DNA of 14,402 nucleotides from CBDUQI01 sp965369325 (GCA_965369325.1 CBDUQI010000153.1:1-14402), one strand, 5' to 3'; shown: positions 1 to 11,173, counted from the first letter of the stretch. Numbers and translations: made by a program. Notes: generated from the sequence alone by a model not told the origin.

Positions 1-334
1 AAATTGCCCCAGCGCCCTGCAACGCGCGCCCGGCAATCAGCCAGAAGATATCCTCGCTCACGGCGGCCAAGATGCTGCCGCCGATGAACAACGCCAAGCC
101 TGCCAGAATCACGGGGCGACGGCCAAGGCGGTCGGAGATCATCCCGAAGGGAATCTGCAACAGCGCCTGAGTAATGCCGTAGGCGCCAACCGCAAGACCG
201 ATCAGTGCCGGTGTACTGTACGCCAGCTCGCGTGCATGCAGCGCCATCACCGGCAGCAGCATGAACAGCCCCAGCATCCGCACAGACATGACGGACGCCA
301 GCACCGCCACGGTGCGTCGTTCGCTGGGTTGCAT
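1..334 (-). CDS. MFS transporter, YajR-like (N-terminal part only)
   Basis: This is the first 111 residues of a major facilitator superfamily transporter; the rest lies beyond the left edge. Reading leftwards from the ATG at 334 the frame is open to position 1. The protein begins MQPSERRTVAVLASVMSVRM and shows hydrophobic segments near residues 9-31, 43-61 and 74-95. The loop between the second and third holds the MFS motif A residues DRLGRR at about 68-73. The pattern resembles E. coli YajR, an inner-membrane drug/proton antiporter-type protein whose substrate is not well defined. The ATG at 334 was chosen because it gives the usual short cytoplasmic N-terminus, and an in-frame stop lies just upstream at 377-379. 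Its Shine-Dalgarno sequence is poor. The gene diverges from uvrA, as a similar gene does in Pseudomonas. The family is secure; the substrate is unknown. Confidence 0.85.
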   Translation of the reverse strand, partial: MQPSERRTVAVLASVMSVRMLGLFMLLPVMALHARELAYSTPALIGLAVGAYGITQALLQIPFGMISDRLGRRPVILAGLALFIGGSILAAVSEDIFWLIAGRALQGAGAI

Positions 335-445
335 TGAGATGGCGGCTGCGCGAGCGCCCGGGTCAGAGTTGGACAACTATTCGTTTTGCTTGTGAGTTGA
401 TGGGGGTCGTATAGTATCAGGTTGATCCCTGACAGTTGCCCCAAA
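335..445. promoter_or_regulatory. Divergent spacer between the MFS gene and uvrA
   Basis: These 111 bases must carry the start signals of two divergent genes. The best plus-strand candidate is TATAGT at 410-415 with a weak TTGCTT at 386-391, spacing 18; it would start uvrA transcription near 421-423 and leave a leader of only about 24 bases. No CTGT-N8-ACAG LexA box is visible. No convincing minus-strand promoter could be picked out for the MFS gene. The -10 is reasonable, but the -35 matches consensus at only three positions. Confidence 0.35.
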
Positions 446-3313
<2,868 letters not shown>

Positions 3314-3481
3314 ATTGGCTCACAATGACCCATGCACGGGTCTGCTAGCCTGGAGCACTGAGCCTGCGGCAATTCATGCCTGATGCGGACGCCAGATGTT
3401 GTGTTCAGCCTTCGTGTTCAGTGTCGCTGGCTTACTTGCCGCCGGCTCGCTATGCTGCCCTCGAGGAGTTTTAAGTTTCAA
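3314..3481. other. Spacer after uvrA
   Basis: The 168 bases hold no recognisable gene. A 5-bp inverted repeat (GACCC at 3327-3331, GGGTC at 3338-3342) has no following T-run and is not a convincing terminator. Two direct copies of GTGTTCAG lie at 3401-3408 and 3414-3421. TATGCT at 3451-3456 could be a -10 element for the next gene, but no good -35 accompanies it. A GAGGAG ribosome-binding sequence is at 3463-3468. Confidence 0.4.
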
Positions 3482-3922
3482 ATGTTCGGCCCCATCATAC
3501 AAGCGATCAAACGCGTCCTGGGTAACCAGCCAGCAGTGAGCGCGCCTGTAGAGGCGAAGCCAGCAAGGCGGACTCATCTGGATGATGTGCAACGGGTATG
3601 CGACCGCTACCCGCAGGTGGCCAGTATTGCCTTCAATTTATCAATGCGTTCGCCGGACAACGATGTGGAACCCACCTTGAACGGTCGCAGCTTCGGCCCC
3701 AACGCGCGCGCGCTGTTCAAGTTCAAGTGCAAGAATGTCGATTGCGTTGACGGAGGCTTTGATCTGCAAACCGTGGTCGACGAAATGGTGCATCAGGGCA
3801 AACCTGAAATCGCCGGACGGCGCGTATGTCAGGGCTGGGAGAGCGCGGCGTTGGTGAATCAGCGTCGCTGTCTGTACGAGTTGAACTTCAAAATCGTCGC
3901 CGCTCGCAGTTCTGACGCCTAA
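3482..3922 (+). CDS. Conserved-looking hypothetical protein with five cysteines
   Basis: I do not recognise this 146-residue protein. It has a short amphipathic start (MFGPIIQAIKRVLG), a Pro/Ala-rich linker at about residues 17-30, then a compact domain. Cysteines are at 40, 83, 88, 116 and 130. The C83-x4-C88 pair lies in FKCKNVDCVDGGFD, and C116 (VCQGW) and C130 (RRCLYEL) could complete a four-cysteine metal site; that is inference from spacing only. No signal peptide or membrane segment is present, so it is probably cytoplasmic. The ATG at 3482 was chosen because GAGGAG lies upstream at 3463-3468, although the 13-base gap is long; in-frame ATGs at 3452 and 3383 lack a better signal. It follows uvrA by 168 bases on the same strand and ends only 5 bases from the convergent hydrolase stop. 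Steady codon use and a sensible domain make a real gene likely. Confidence 0.72.
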   Translation: MFGPIIQAIKRVLGNQPAVSAPVEAKPARRTHLDDVQRVCDRYPQVASIAFNLSMRSPDNDVEPTLNGRSFGPNARALFKFKCKNVDCVDGGFDLQTVVDEMVHQGKPEIAGRRVCQGWESAALVNQRRCLYELNFKIVAARSSDA

Positions 3923-3927
3923 GACAA

Positions 3928-4790
3928 CTAGGGTGCATCCTCACCTGCCTCTGCCGGCGCGAAACGCCCCGTCCGCAAAAACCGCAACACCTGCGCCATA
4001 ACAGTTTCATCGCGCATGATGAATGTATGCCCGGCCGGCACCACCAAAAAATCACGCATCTCCGCCAGCTGAGCACTTTTGAGCGACACCTTACCGTCGT
4101 CGTCGCCGGGCAGCATGCCGGAGAACCACGGTTCGGCGCTGCGGTTGCCGGCGATCACACCGACCGGCACTTGCACCGGTTGCAAACGCGAGGTGATACC
4201 GGCCTCGCCGGTGGCAAGCTCAAGTGCGGCCGGTCCCATCATCCACCGAAACGGCGCCAACCCACCAAGATTGTCTATGATCTCGCTGCCCTGATTAGGC
4301 GGCGCGAGCATTACCACGCGCCCGATGCGCACACGCTCGGCAGACTGCAAATACTGGCGGACCAAAATGCCACCCATGGAGTGAGTCACAAAATGCACCT
4401 GCCCCGGACGCTGCGCTTTGCAGTACTCCACCGCGGGGGCAACGTGCTGTTGGACCAGCTGAACAATGCTGGCGCTGCGCGAGGGATATCCAGGGTTGTA
4501 GCTGAGGTAACCGGCCTGCTCAAGATACGCAGCCAGCTTGCCCATCGAACCGGCGGTGCGGCCCAGCCCGTGCAGCAACACGACACAACTTCGCCCGGCG
4601 CTACTCTCAGGCAACGGGCCATCCATTTCAACCGCCTGCGCTGTAACCCTGGCCAGCGCGGCGGCGCACATTACGGTTGCAGCGAGTACTAACAACCACG
4701 GCAGGGCCGCCGCATCGCGCGCCATACGCCCGTGCCTGACAGCCCGAGTTGAATGCCATCGCCAACACCATGTGCTGAGCCGCGCGGACA

Positions 4791-4791
<1 letters not shown>
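3928..4791 (-). CDS. Exported alpha/beta hydrolase (lipase/esterase-like)
   Basis: The product (287 residues from the first ATG) has an alpha/beta hydrolase catalytic layout. The oxyanion-loop motif is LLHGLG (72-77). The nucleophile elbow is THSMGG, with Ser138 as predicted nucleophile. An acidic DDDGKVS stretch (230-236) is the likely source of the Asp, and His255 is in GHTF. This fits the lipase/esterase group that includes triacylglycerol lipase-like and PGAP1-like proteins; substrate is unknown. A hydrophobic segment (about 29-48) after arginines suggests a signal peptide or anchor, so it probably acts outside the cytoplasm. The ATG at 4791 overlaps the ggt stop by one base (TAATG), which suggests translational coupling. 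An internal ATG at 4725 (Met23) would give a more typical signal peptide and remains possible. Confidence 0.85.
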
Positions 4792-6503
<1,712 letters not shown>

Positions 6504-6685
6504 GGGCCTGTACTCCGTAGGGAAAACATGCCACTAGTGTAACCCCGAGCGCCGCCTCTACCTATCATCGCATCATCGCTCATTCAGCCGCTCAGCCACT
6601 CAGCCATCGCGCTGGCGTGCTTACCCCGGTAGTGCTCTGGCTAGCCACCCATCCCAACGACGCGCGGCGCACGGAATGCCGTTTT
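6504..6685. other. Spacer between creD and ggt
   Basis: The 182 bases hold no gene. They contain the octamer tandem repeat listed separately and a 10-bp palindrome (TGGCTAGCCA, 6638-6647). No T-tailed terminator follows creD, so read-through from creD into ggt is possible. A weak promoter reading towards ggt may exist (TACACT on the minus strand at 6541-6536), but its -35 is poor. Confidence 0.4.
6564..6607. repeat. Tandem octamer repeats upstream of ggt
   Basis: Two perfect copies of ATCATCGC lie at 6564-6571 and 6572-6579. After TCAT (6580-6583) come three copies of TCAGCCNN at 6584-6591, 6592-6599 and 6600-6607 (ending GC, AC, AT). All have exact 8-base periodicity within each block. The array sits 61-104 bases upstream of the ggt start codon, in non-coding sequence. 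Confidence 0.8.
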
Positions 6686-8050
6686 CTATCCGGCGTTCCC
6701 GGACGGGACCGGCCGGGCAGCGCCGGGAGACGTCCCCAGCGCATACCAGTTCACCCGCCGCGTGAGCATCATCACTGCACCCAGCAACACAAACAACAAT
6801 GCACTCCCCATCAACAAAGCGAAGTCCTCAGAGCGCAGAATAGCGAACAGCATCGTGTCGAGCAGCGCGATACCACTCCCGTAGGCCATCGCAATGCGAA
6901 GGCTGTCGAACACGCCACTTAGATAGGTCACGATCAACACCACAGACGCTCCGGTCGCAATGGCAAAGGCCTGGGTAAACCCGAGATGCTCGGACAGCGA
7001 CAGCAACAACAGATAGAAGATCGCCAATGATGCCCCCACCAACCCGTAGTGCACGGCGTGCAGGCGTCGACCGGTAAGGATCTCGGTCAGCACAAATGCG
7101 GTAAAGGTGAGGAGAATGAACAATGCGCCGTACTTGGTCGCACGTGAGATCTTCTGATACAGATCTACCGTCTGGATAAACTGCACTCCGATTGAGGTTT
7201 CCTTCAACTCCCCGCACTCACCAGCAAGACAGGCCCGCAGCTTGTTCGCCGCGTCGGTACTGAAAGAGGTTAAGGCCCAGTTGGCGGTAAAGCCATCCGC
7301 TGCCACCTGGCGATCTGTCGGCAGAAAGCGACCAGAAAATTTGGGATGTTGCCACGGTGACCTAAGCGCGATGCTCGCCTGCCCCGCCACCGGCGCGATA
7401 CTCAAACTGCTGCTTCCTCGCAGCGTGAGATCAAGCAAAAATGCGTAATCCGTATCCGTACCTAGCTCCGGGACGTTGGCGTGAATGCCCCCGCCCATGC
7501 TCGGTACCGAGGCCCCGGGCTGGAAACGCAGCGGCGCGCCGTTCCAACTAAGCGACGGGTTAGCACCGATGCCGCGCACATCCTCAATCAGCAGATTGAC
7601 GCTAGGCGTGCCCCAGCGCTCAAAATCAGGGGTGGCTGCCTGGAAAGCATCCAACGGCTCGTGCGGGAAAGTACCTTCCATCCTGAACTGCCCGGAGTAA
7701 ACGGGCACGCTGTAGATACCTCGCCAGCGCAACTGGGTTTGCACGTCACCGTTAAGCTGCAGTGTTTGTGGCATAAACACCGCGTTGTGCCATCGCAGCT
7801 GCGTCGTGCTCTGGTAGCGCCCGGTGTCGGAATCACGCAGATTGGCGGTGTAGCGCACTGCGTAAGGGATTACCATAACGGGCCCGCCCAGCCACTGCGC
7901 TCCCGTCCAGCTTTGTGCGATATCCTGTTCCGCCGTATAGCGGAAACTGCTGCGTTCGTAAACCAAGCTCTGAGTCATCATCAGGGGCAAGGCCAGCAGG
8001 ACAAACACCCCACCAATCATCGCCAGCTTCTTCCACAGCTTGTGTTCCAT
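6686..8050 (-). CDS. creD: CreD-like inner membrane protein
   Basis: The 454-residue product matches the CreD family in length (E. coli about 450) and layout. One N-terminal membrane helix (about 10-30) is followed by a YERSSFRYTAEQDIAQSW stretch and GGPVMVIPY (55-63). A large periplasmic domain extends to about residue 305. Five C-terminal hydrophobic helices lie near 308-326, 335-352, 359-379, 386-405 and 410-430, including the SLSEHLGF motif (351-358). In E. coli creD belongs to the CreBC regulon and affects envelope integrity; its biochemical role is not settled. The ATG at 8050 has a strong GGAGG upstream. No creB or creC is in the window, and no TTCAC-N6-TTCAC Cre-tag lies in 8051-8218, so regulation here may differ. 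Confidence 0.92.
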   Translation of the reverse strand: MEHKLWKKLAMIGGVFVLLALPLMMTQSLVYERSSFRYTAEQDIAQSWTGAQWLGGPVMVIPYAVRYTANLRDSDTGRYQSTTQLRWHNAVFMPQTLQLNGDVQTQLRWRGIYSVPVYSGQFRMEGTFPHEPLDAFQAATPDFERWGTPSVNLLIEDVRGIGANPSLSWNGAPLRFQPGASVPSMGGGIHANVPELGTDTDYAFLLDLTLRGSSSLSIAPVAGQASIALRSPWQHPKFSGRFLPTDRQVAADGFTANWALTSFSTDAANKLRACLAGECGELKETSIGVQFIQTVDLYQKISRATKYGALFILLTFTAFVLTEILTGRRLHAVHYGLVGASLAIFYLLLLSLSEHLGFTQAFAIATGASVVLIVTYLSGVFDSLRIAMAYGSGIALLDTMLFAILRSEDFALLMGSALLFVLLGAVMMLTRRVNWYALGTSPGAARPVPSGNAG

Positions 8051-8163
8051 CGTCTATCCTCCAACCTCCGGGTTTAGGGGCAATATAGCGCTAGAATCTG
8101 GCAGAGCCGAGGAGCAAAAATGACCAATTGTGATTGCCCCAAACGGCGGATTACCTGGGGCAT
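8051..8163. promoter_or_regulatory. Region upstream of creD with inverted repeats
   Basis: This spacer lies between creD and the rplQ terminator. GGGGCAAT (8077-8084) and ATTGCCCC (8133-8140) form a perfect 8-bp inverted repeat with a 48-base gap. A third partial arm, GGGGCA, is at 8157-8162 and could instead pair with TGCCCC (8135-8140). TATATT on the minus strand (8087-8082) is a possible creD -10, but no matching -35 was found. The creD ribosome-binding site is in 8057-8070. Confidence 0.4.
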
Positions 8164-8195
8164 AAAAAAAGCCCACCGTCATTCGACGATGGGCT
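8164..8195 (-). terminator. Intrinsic terminator of the ribosomal/rpoA operon
   Basis: Read on the minus strand, a 10-bp stem AGCCCATCGT / ACGGTGGGCT (one G-U pair) encloses a 6-base loop and is followed by a run of seven T. It begins 24 bases after the rplQ stop codon. There is no T-run on the plus strand, so it acts in one direction only. Confidence 0.95.
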
Positions 8196-8218
8196 GGTAG
8201 TGTTTATTTGAGCGATGC

Positions 8219-8593
8219 TTACTCGGCAATCGGCTCCGGCTGATCAACCAGCTGCACCAGCGCCATCGGCGCGGCATCACCCGCACGCGGACCCAGCTTG
8301 AGGATACGCAGATACCCCCCCGGACGATCCTTATAACGCGGGCCCAACTCGTTAAACAGTTTGGCCACCGTCGCTTTGTCGCGCAGGCGATCGAATGCCT
8401 GGCGTCGACGGGCGACGTCATCTTCTTTGGCCAGCGTGATCAGCGGTTCAACCACCCGGCGCAACTCCTTTGCCTTGGGCAAAGTGGTACGGATGGTCTC
8501 ATGCTGCAGCAAAGAAGCTGACATGTTGCGAAACATGGCCCGCCGGTGTGAGCTGTTACGCCCAAGTTGGCGGCCGGATTGACGATGGCGCAT
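8219..8593 (-). CDS. rplQ: 50S ribosomal protein L17
   Basis: This 124-residue protein starts MRHRQSGRQLGRNSSHRRAM, the hallmark of bacterial L17. It continues with NMSASLLQHETIRTTLPKAKELR and the conserved YLRILKLGPRAGDAAPMA region. Like E. coli L17 (127 residues) it has a short variable tail. L17 sits near the exit-tunnel side of the 50S subunit. AAGGA lies 9 bases before the ATG at 8593. It is the last gene of the alpha operon, 21 bases after rpoA, and is followed by the strong terminator at 8164-8195. Confidence 0.99.
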   Translation of the reverse strand: MRHRQSGRQLGRNSSHRRAMFRNMSASLLQHETIRTTLPKAKELRRVVEPLITLAKEDDVARRRQAFDRLRDKATVAKLFNELGPRYKDRPGGYLRILKLGPRAGDAAPMALVQLVDQPEPIAE

Positions 8594-8614
8594 TTCTAGG
8601 AATCCTTAAAACTT

Positions 8615-9628
8615 TTAGCCGAGGGTAAGCGAAGACACACGGTCGTCGCCCGCCGCCAGGCTGGCCGGTGGCCAGTGCTCAAGCCGCATGCCGAGGCTGA
8701 GGTTGTGCGTTTCTAACACGCCCTTGATCTCGTTAAGCGACTTCTTGCCCAGGTTCGGCGTTCTCAGCAGTTCGACCTCGGTGCGCTGCACCAGGTCACC
8801 AATGTAGTTGATGTTCTCTGCTTTTAGGCAGTTGAGCGAACGTACCGTCAGCTCCAGCTCATCCACCGGCCGCAGCAGGTTGGGATCAATCGCGTTCTCC
8901 GGGCTGTCGACTTCGTTGTCGACCACATCCAGATCCACGAAGACGCTGAGCTGATCTTTCAGGATACTGCCCGCGCGGCGGATCGCTTCCTCTGGATCAA
9001 TCGTGGCGTTCGTCTCTACATCGAGAATCAGCTTATCCAGATTAGTGCGCTGCTCCACACGTGCCGCTTCAACCGTGTAGCTCACGCGGCTGATGGGGCT
9101 GAACGAGGCATCCAGCTGCAAGCGTCCGATCGGGCGGGACACCTCTTCGAAGGTGGCACGTTGAGTCGCCGGCTGATAACCGCGGCCGCGTGCAATCTTC
9201 AACGTCATGCTGATGGCGCCGTCTTTGTTCAAGGTGGCGATGCGCAAATCCGGATTGACCACTTCAATGTCGTGGCCGGTGTCGATGTCGCTGGCCAATA
9301 CCGGCCCAGGGCCGTTCTTGGTCAGTTGCACCACCGCCTCATCGCGAGTGTGCATGCGCAGGGCAACCTGCTTGAGGTTAAGCAGGATATCGACAATGTC
9401 CTCCTGCACCCCTTCCATACTGGTGTACTCGTGCAGTACGCCATCAATCTCAGCCTCTACGATGGCACAGCCCGGCATTGAGGAGAGCAGAATACGACGC
9501 AAGGCATTACCCAACGTGTGGCCAAATCCGCGCTCCATCGGCTCAATGACAATCTTGGCGTGCTGCTCAGTGACACGATTGACACTGATAACGCGCGGCT
9601 TGAGGAAATCTGATACAGAACCCGACAT
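8615..9628 (-). CDS. rpoA: DNA-directed RNA polymerase subunit alpha
   Basis: The alpha subunit dimer nucleates RNA polymerase assembly, and its C-terminal domain contacts UP elements and activators. The N-terminal domain (about 1-235) contains the dimer region ERGFGHTLGNALRRILLSS (32-50), with Arg45 conserved. A linker of about 15 residues is followed by the C-terminal domain from about 250. Arg263 in ELTVRSLNCLKAE corresponds to E. coli Arg265, the key UP-element contact, and the helix-hairpin-helix region TPNLGKKSLNEIK is intact (290-302). At 337 residues it is a little longer than E. coli (329), with an unusual short tail GDDRVSSLTLG. A GAGGG ribosome-binding site precedes the ATG; the gene follows rpsD by 13 bases. 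Confidence 0.99.
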   Translation of the reverse strand: MSGSVSDFLKPRVISVNRVTEQHAKIVIEPMERGFGHTLGNALRRILLSSMPGCAIVEAEIDGVLHEYTSMEGVQEDIVDILLNLKQVALRMHTRDEAVVQLTKNGPGPVLASDIDTGHDIEVVNPDLRIATLNKDGAISMTLKIARGRGYQPATQRATFEEVSRPIGRLQLDASFSPISRVSYTVEAARVEQRTNLDKLILDVETNATIDPEEAIRRAGSILKDQLSVFVDLDVVDNEVDSPENAIDPNLLRPVDELELTVRSLNCLKAENINYIGDLVQRTEVELLRTPNLGKKSLNEIKGVLETHNLSLGMRLEHWPPASLAAGDDRVSSLTLG

Positions 9629-9641
9629 GGAAGACCCTCAG

Positions 9642-10262
9642 TTACTTCGAGTAGAGCTCGACGACCAGGTTTTCATTGATATCGGGCAGGATTTCTTCCC
9701 GCTCCGGCACCGCTTTGAAAACACCGCTCATCTCCTTCTCATTCACTTCAACCCAATCCGGCAGGCCTACCTGCGAGGCGATCTCGCGTGCGGATTGGAT
9801 TCTCGCCTGCTTGCGTGCTTTGGCACCAATGGCCACAACATCACCAGGTGCCAGTTGCACCGACGCGACGTTAACGGGTTTCTCGTTAACCACAATCGAT
9901 TTGTGACTGACCAACTGGCGTGCCTCGGCGCGCGTCGCGGCAAACCCCATGCGATAGACAACGTTGTCCAATCGCGACTCGAGCAAGCTCAGCAGGTTTT
10001 CACCCGTGGAGCCTTTCATCCGCGCCGCACGCTTGTAGTAGTTGCGGAACTGGCGCTCAAGAATGCCGTACATACGCCGCAACTTCTGCTTCTCACGCAA
10101 CTGCAAGCCGTAGTCGGACAGCCGCGTGCGGCGCTGACCTGCACCACCCGGCGGAACCTCCGACTTACACTTGGAGGACAAGGGCCGCACACCGCTCTTG
10201 AGGAACAAATCCGTCCCTTCGCGACGTGAAAGCTTACATTTCGGTCCAATATACCTGGCCAT
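9642..10262 (-). CDS. rpsD: 30S ribosomal protein S4
   Basis: The 206-residue product equals E. coli S4 in length and starts MARYIGPKCKLSRREGTDLF. It has the S4 RNA-binding domain around residues 96-160 (RLDNVVYRMGFAATRAEARQ, then VNEKPVNVAS). S4 is a primary 16S rRNA binder that starts 30S assembly and, in enterobacteria, represses translation of the alpha operon. The ATG at 10262 was chosen over an upstream in-frame start at 10307 because the family begins at this MARY and the longer start would run back into rpsK. AGGGG lies about 10 bases upstream. It follows rpsK by 14 bases. Confidence 0.98.
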   Translation of the reverse strand: MARYIGPKCKLSRREGTDLFLKSGVRPLSSKCKSEVPPGGAGQRRTRLSDYGLQLREKQKLRRMYGILERQFRNYYKRAARMKGSTGENLLSLLESRLDNVVYRMGFAATRAEARQLVSHKSIVVNEKPVNVASVQLAPGDVVAIGAKARKQARIQSAREIASQVGLPDWVEVNEKEMSGVFKAVPEREEILPDINENLVVELYSK

Positions 10263-10276
10263 CTTAACTAGTCCCC

Positions 10277-10657
10277 TTAAACCCGGCGTTTCTTCGCCGG
10301 ACGACAACCGTTATGCGGAATCGGCGTCACGTCTTCGATATTGCTAATACGGTAACCACAGGCATTTAGCGAGCGCACTGCAGACTCGCGCCCGGGCCCC
10401 GGCCCACGCACGCGCACTTCCAGTGTTTTCAGACCGTAATCCTGAGCTGCAATGCCCGCTTTTTCGGCCGCAACCTGCGCTGCAAACGGTGTGCTCTTAC
10501 GCGAGCCACGGAAGCCGCAACCACCCGCCGTTGCCCACGAGAGCGCATTGCCCTGGCGATCGGTAATGGTGATGATTGTATTGTTGAAGGACGCATGGAT
10601 ATGGGCAATGCCATCCTGTACGTGCTTCTTGACTTTCTTACGCGCCGGTTTGGCCAT
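10277..10657 (-). CDS. rpsK: 30S ribosomal protein S11
   Basis: S11 is a 30S platform protein that contacts 16S rRNA near the mRNA exit region. The 126-residue product carries the family core HIHASFNNTIITITDRQGNA, SRKSTPFAAQVAAEKA and the conserved end EDVTPIPHNGCRPAKKRRV. It is about three residues shorter than E. coli S11 at the N-terminus. AGAGGTAGGA precedes the ATG at 10657. It begins 8 bases after the rpsM stop, so the two are tightly coupled. Confidence 0.99.
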   Translation of the reverse strand: MAKPARKKVKKHVQDGIAHIHASFNNTIITITDRQGNALSWATAGGCGFRGSRKSTPFAAQVAAEKAGIAAQDYGLKTLEVRVRGPGPGRESAVRSLNACGYRISNIEDVTPIPHNGCRPAKKRRV

Positions 10658-10665
10658 CGTCTATC

Positions 10666-11022
10666 CTACCTCTTAATAATCCGCCGCGGACCCTTACGGG
10701 TGCGGGCGTTTGTCCGGGTGCGCTGGCCACGCAGCGGTAAGCCGCGGCGATGACGAATACCGCGGTAGGTACCGAGGTCCATCAGGCGCTTAATGTTCAG
10801 GTTGACTTCGCGGCGAAGGTCACCTTCCACCGAGTACTTGGCAACCGCCGTACGCAGGCGGGTGACTTCCTCTTCGGTCAGATCCTTAATCTTCGCGTCG
10901 CGGGCAATCTTGGCCTCGTCGCAGATGTCGTTCGCACTGCTGCGCCCGATGCCATAAATAGACGTCAGCGCAATACAAGCGTGCTTGTTTGGCGGAATGT
11001 TGATCCCTGCTATACGGGCCAT
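10666..11022 (-). CDS. rpsM: 30S ribosomal protein S13
   Basis: S13 lies in the 30S head and forms part of an intersubunit bridge; its basic tail reaches towards the P-site tRNA. The 118-residue product matches E. coli S13 in length. It starts MARIAGINIPPNKHACIALT and holds the helix-hairpin-helix motif TSIYGIGRSSA, then LMDLGTYRGIRHRRGLPLRGQRT and the basic tail NARTRKGPRRIIKR. It is conventionally the first gene of the alpha operon, but only 37 bases separate it from rpmJ and no promoter is obvious there. In E. coli the S4 repressor acts on the rpsM leader; whether an equivalent structure exists here cannot be told by eye. Confidence 0.99.
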   Translation of the reverse strand: MARIAGINIPPNKHACIALTSIYGIGRSSANDICDEAKIARDAKIKDLTEEEVTRLRTAVAKYSVEGDLRREVNLNIKRLMDLGTYRGIRHRRGLPLRGQRTRTNARTRKGPRRIIKR

Positions 11023-11059
11023 TTATCCAATCTCCAATAAACTAGTGTGCAGCCGGGCC

Positions 11060-11173
11060 TTAACCCTGACGCTGCTTGTGCCGTGGCTCGGTGCAGATCA
11101 CCCGGATGACGCGTTTGCGACGAACGATCTTGCAGTTACGGCATATTTTCTTAACTGATGCTCGGACTTTCAT
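11060..11173 (-). CDS. rpmJ: 50S ribosomal protein L36 (zinc-binding type)
   Basis: This short gene encodes 37 residues, starting MKVRASVKKICRNCKIVRRK and ending EPRHKQRQG. The zinc ligands Cys11, Cys14, Cys27 and His32 are all present, so it is the zinc-containing form rather than the zinc-free paralogue some bacteria use under zinc limitation. L36 is the smallest 50S protein and binds 23S rRNA. GAGGA lies upstream of the ATG at 11173. It sits between secY (21-base gap) and rpsM (37-base gap), its standard place at the end of the spc operon. Confidence 0.98.
   Translation of the reverse strand: MKVRASVKKICRNCKIVRRKRVIRVICTEPRHKQRQG

Noticed and set aside
3327..3342. Possible terminator after uvrA (GACCC/GGGTC hairpin)
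   Set aside because: Stem of only five pairs and no T-run after it.
3383..3481. Upstream start for the five-cysteine protein
   Set aside because: The added residues are Arg/Leu-rich without a domain character, and no ribosome-binding site supports the earlier ATGs.
4027..4692. Plus-strand open frame (221 codons) opposite the hydrolase
   Set aside because: Rich in His, Gln and Arg with no domain pattern; the minus-strand frame has a full catalytic motif set and signal peptide.
6550..6607. Possible leader peptide upstream of ggt within the repeat array
   Set aside because: The short minus-strand frame is only seven codons long (ATG at 6607-6605) with no ribosome-binding site; the next ATG gives a frame that runs into ggt out of phase. 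No support for translation.
7481..8077. Plus-strand open frame (198 codons) opposite creD
   Set aside because: Antisense to a clear CreD sequence, without domain features or a ribosome-binding site.
9207..10229. Long plus-strand open frame (340 codons) opposite rpoA and rpsD
   Set aside because: It lies wholly antisense to two certain genes, has no recognisable domain and a low-complexity composition that mirrors the codons of the real genes. It is a shadow frame of high-GC DNA.
10263..10307. Upstream extension of rpsD
   Set aside because: The added 15 residues do not match any S4 N-terminus and would overlap the end of rpsK; the MARYIGPK start fits the family exactly.
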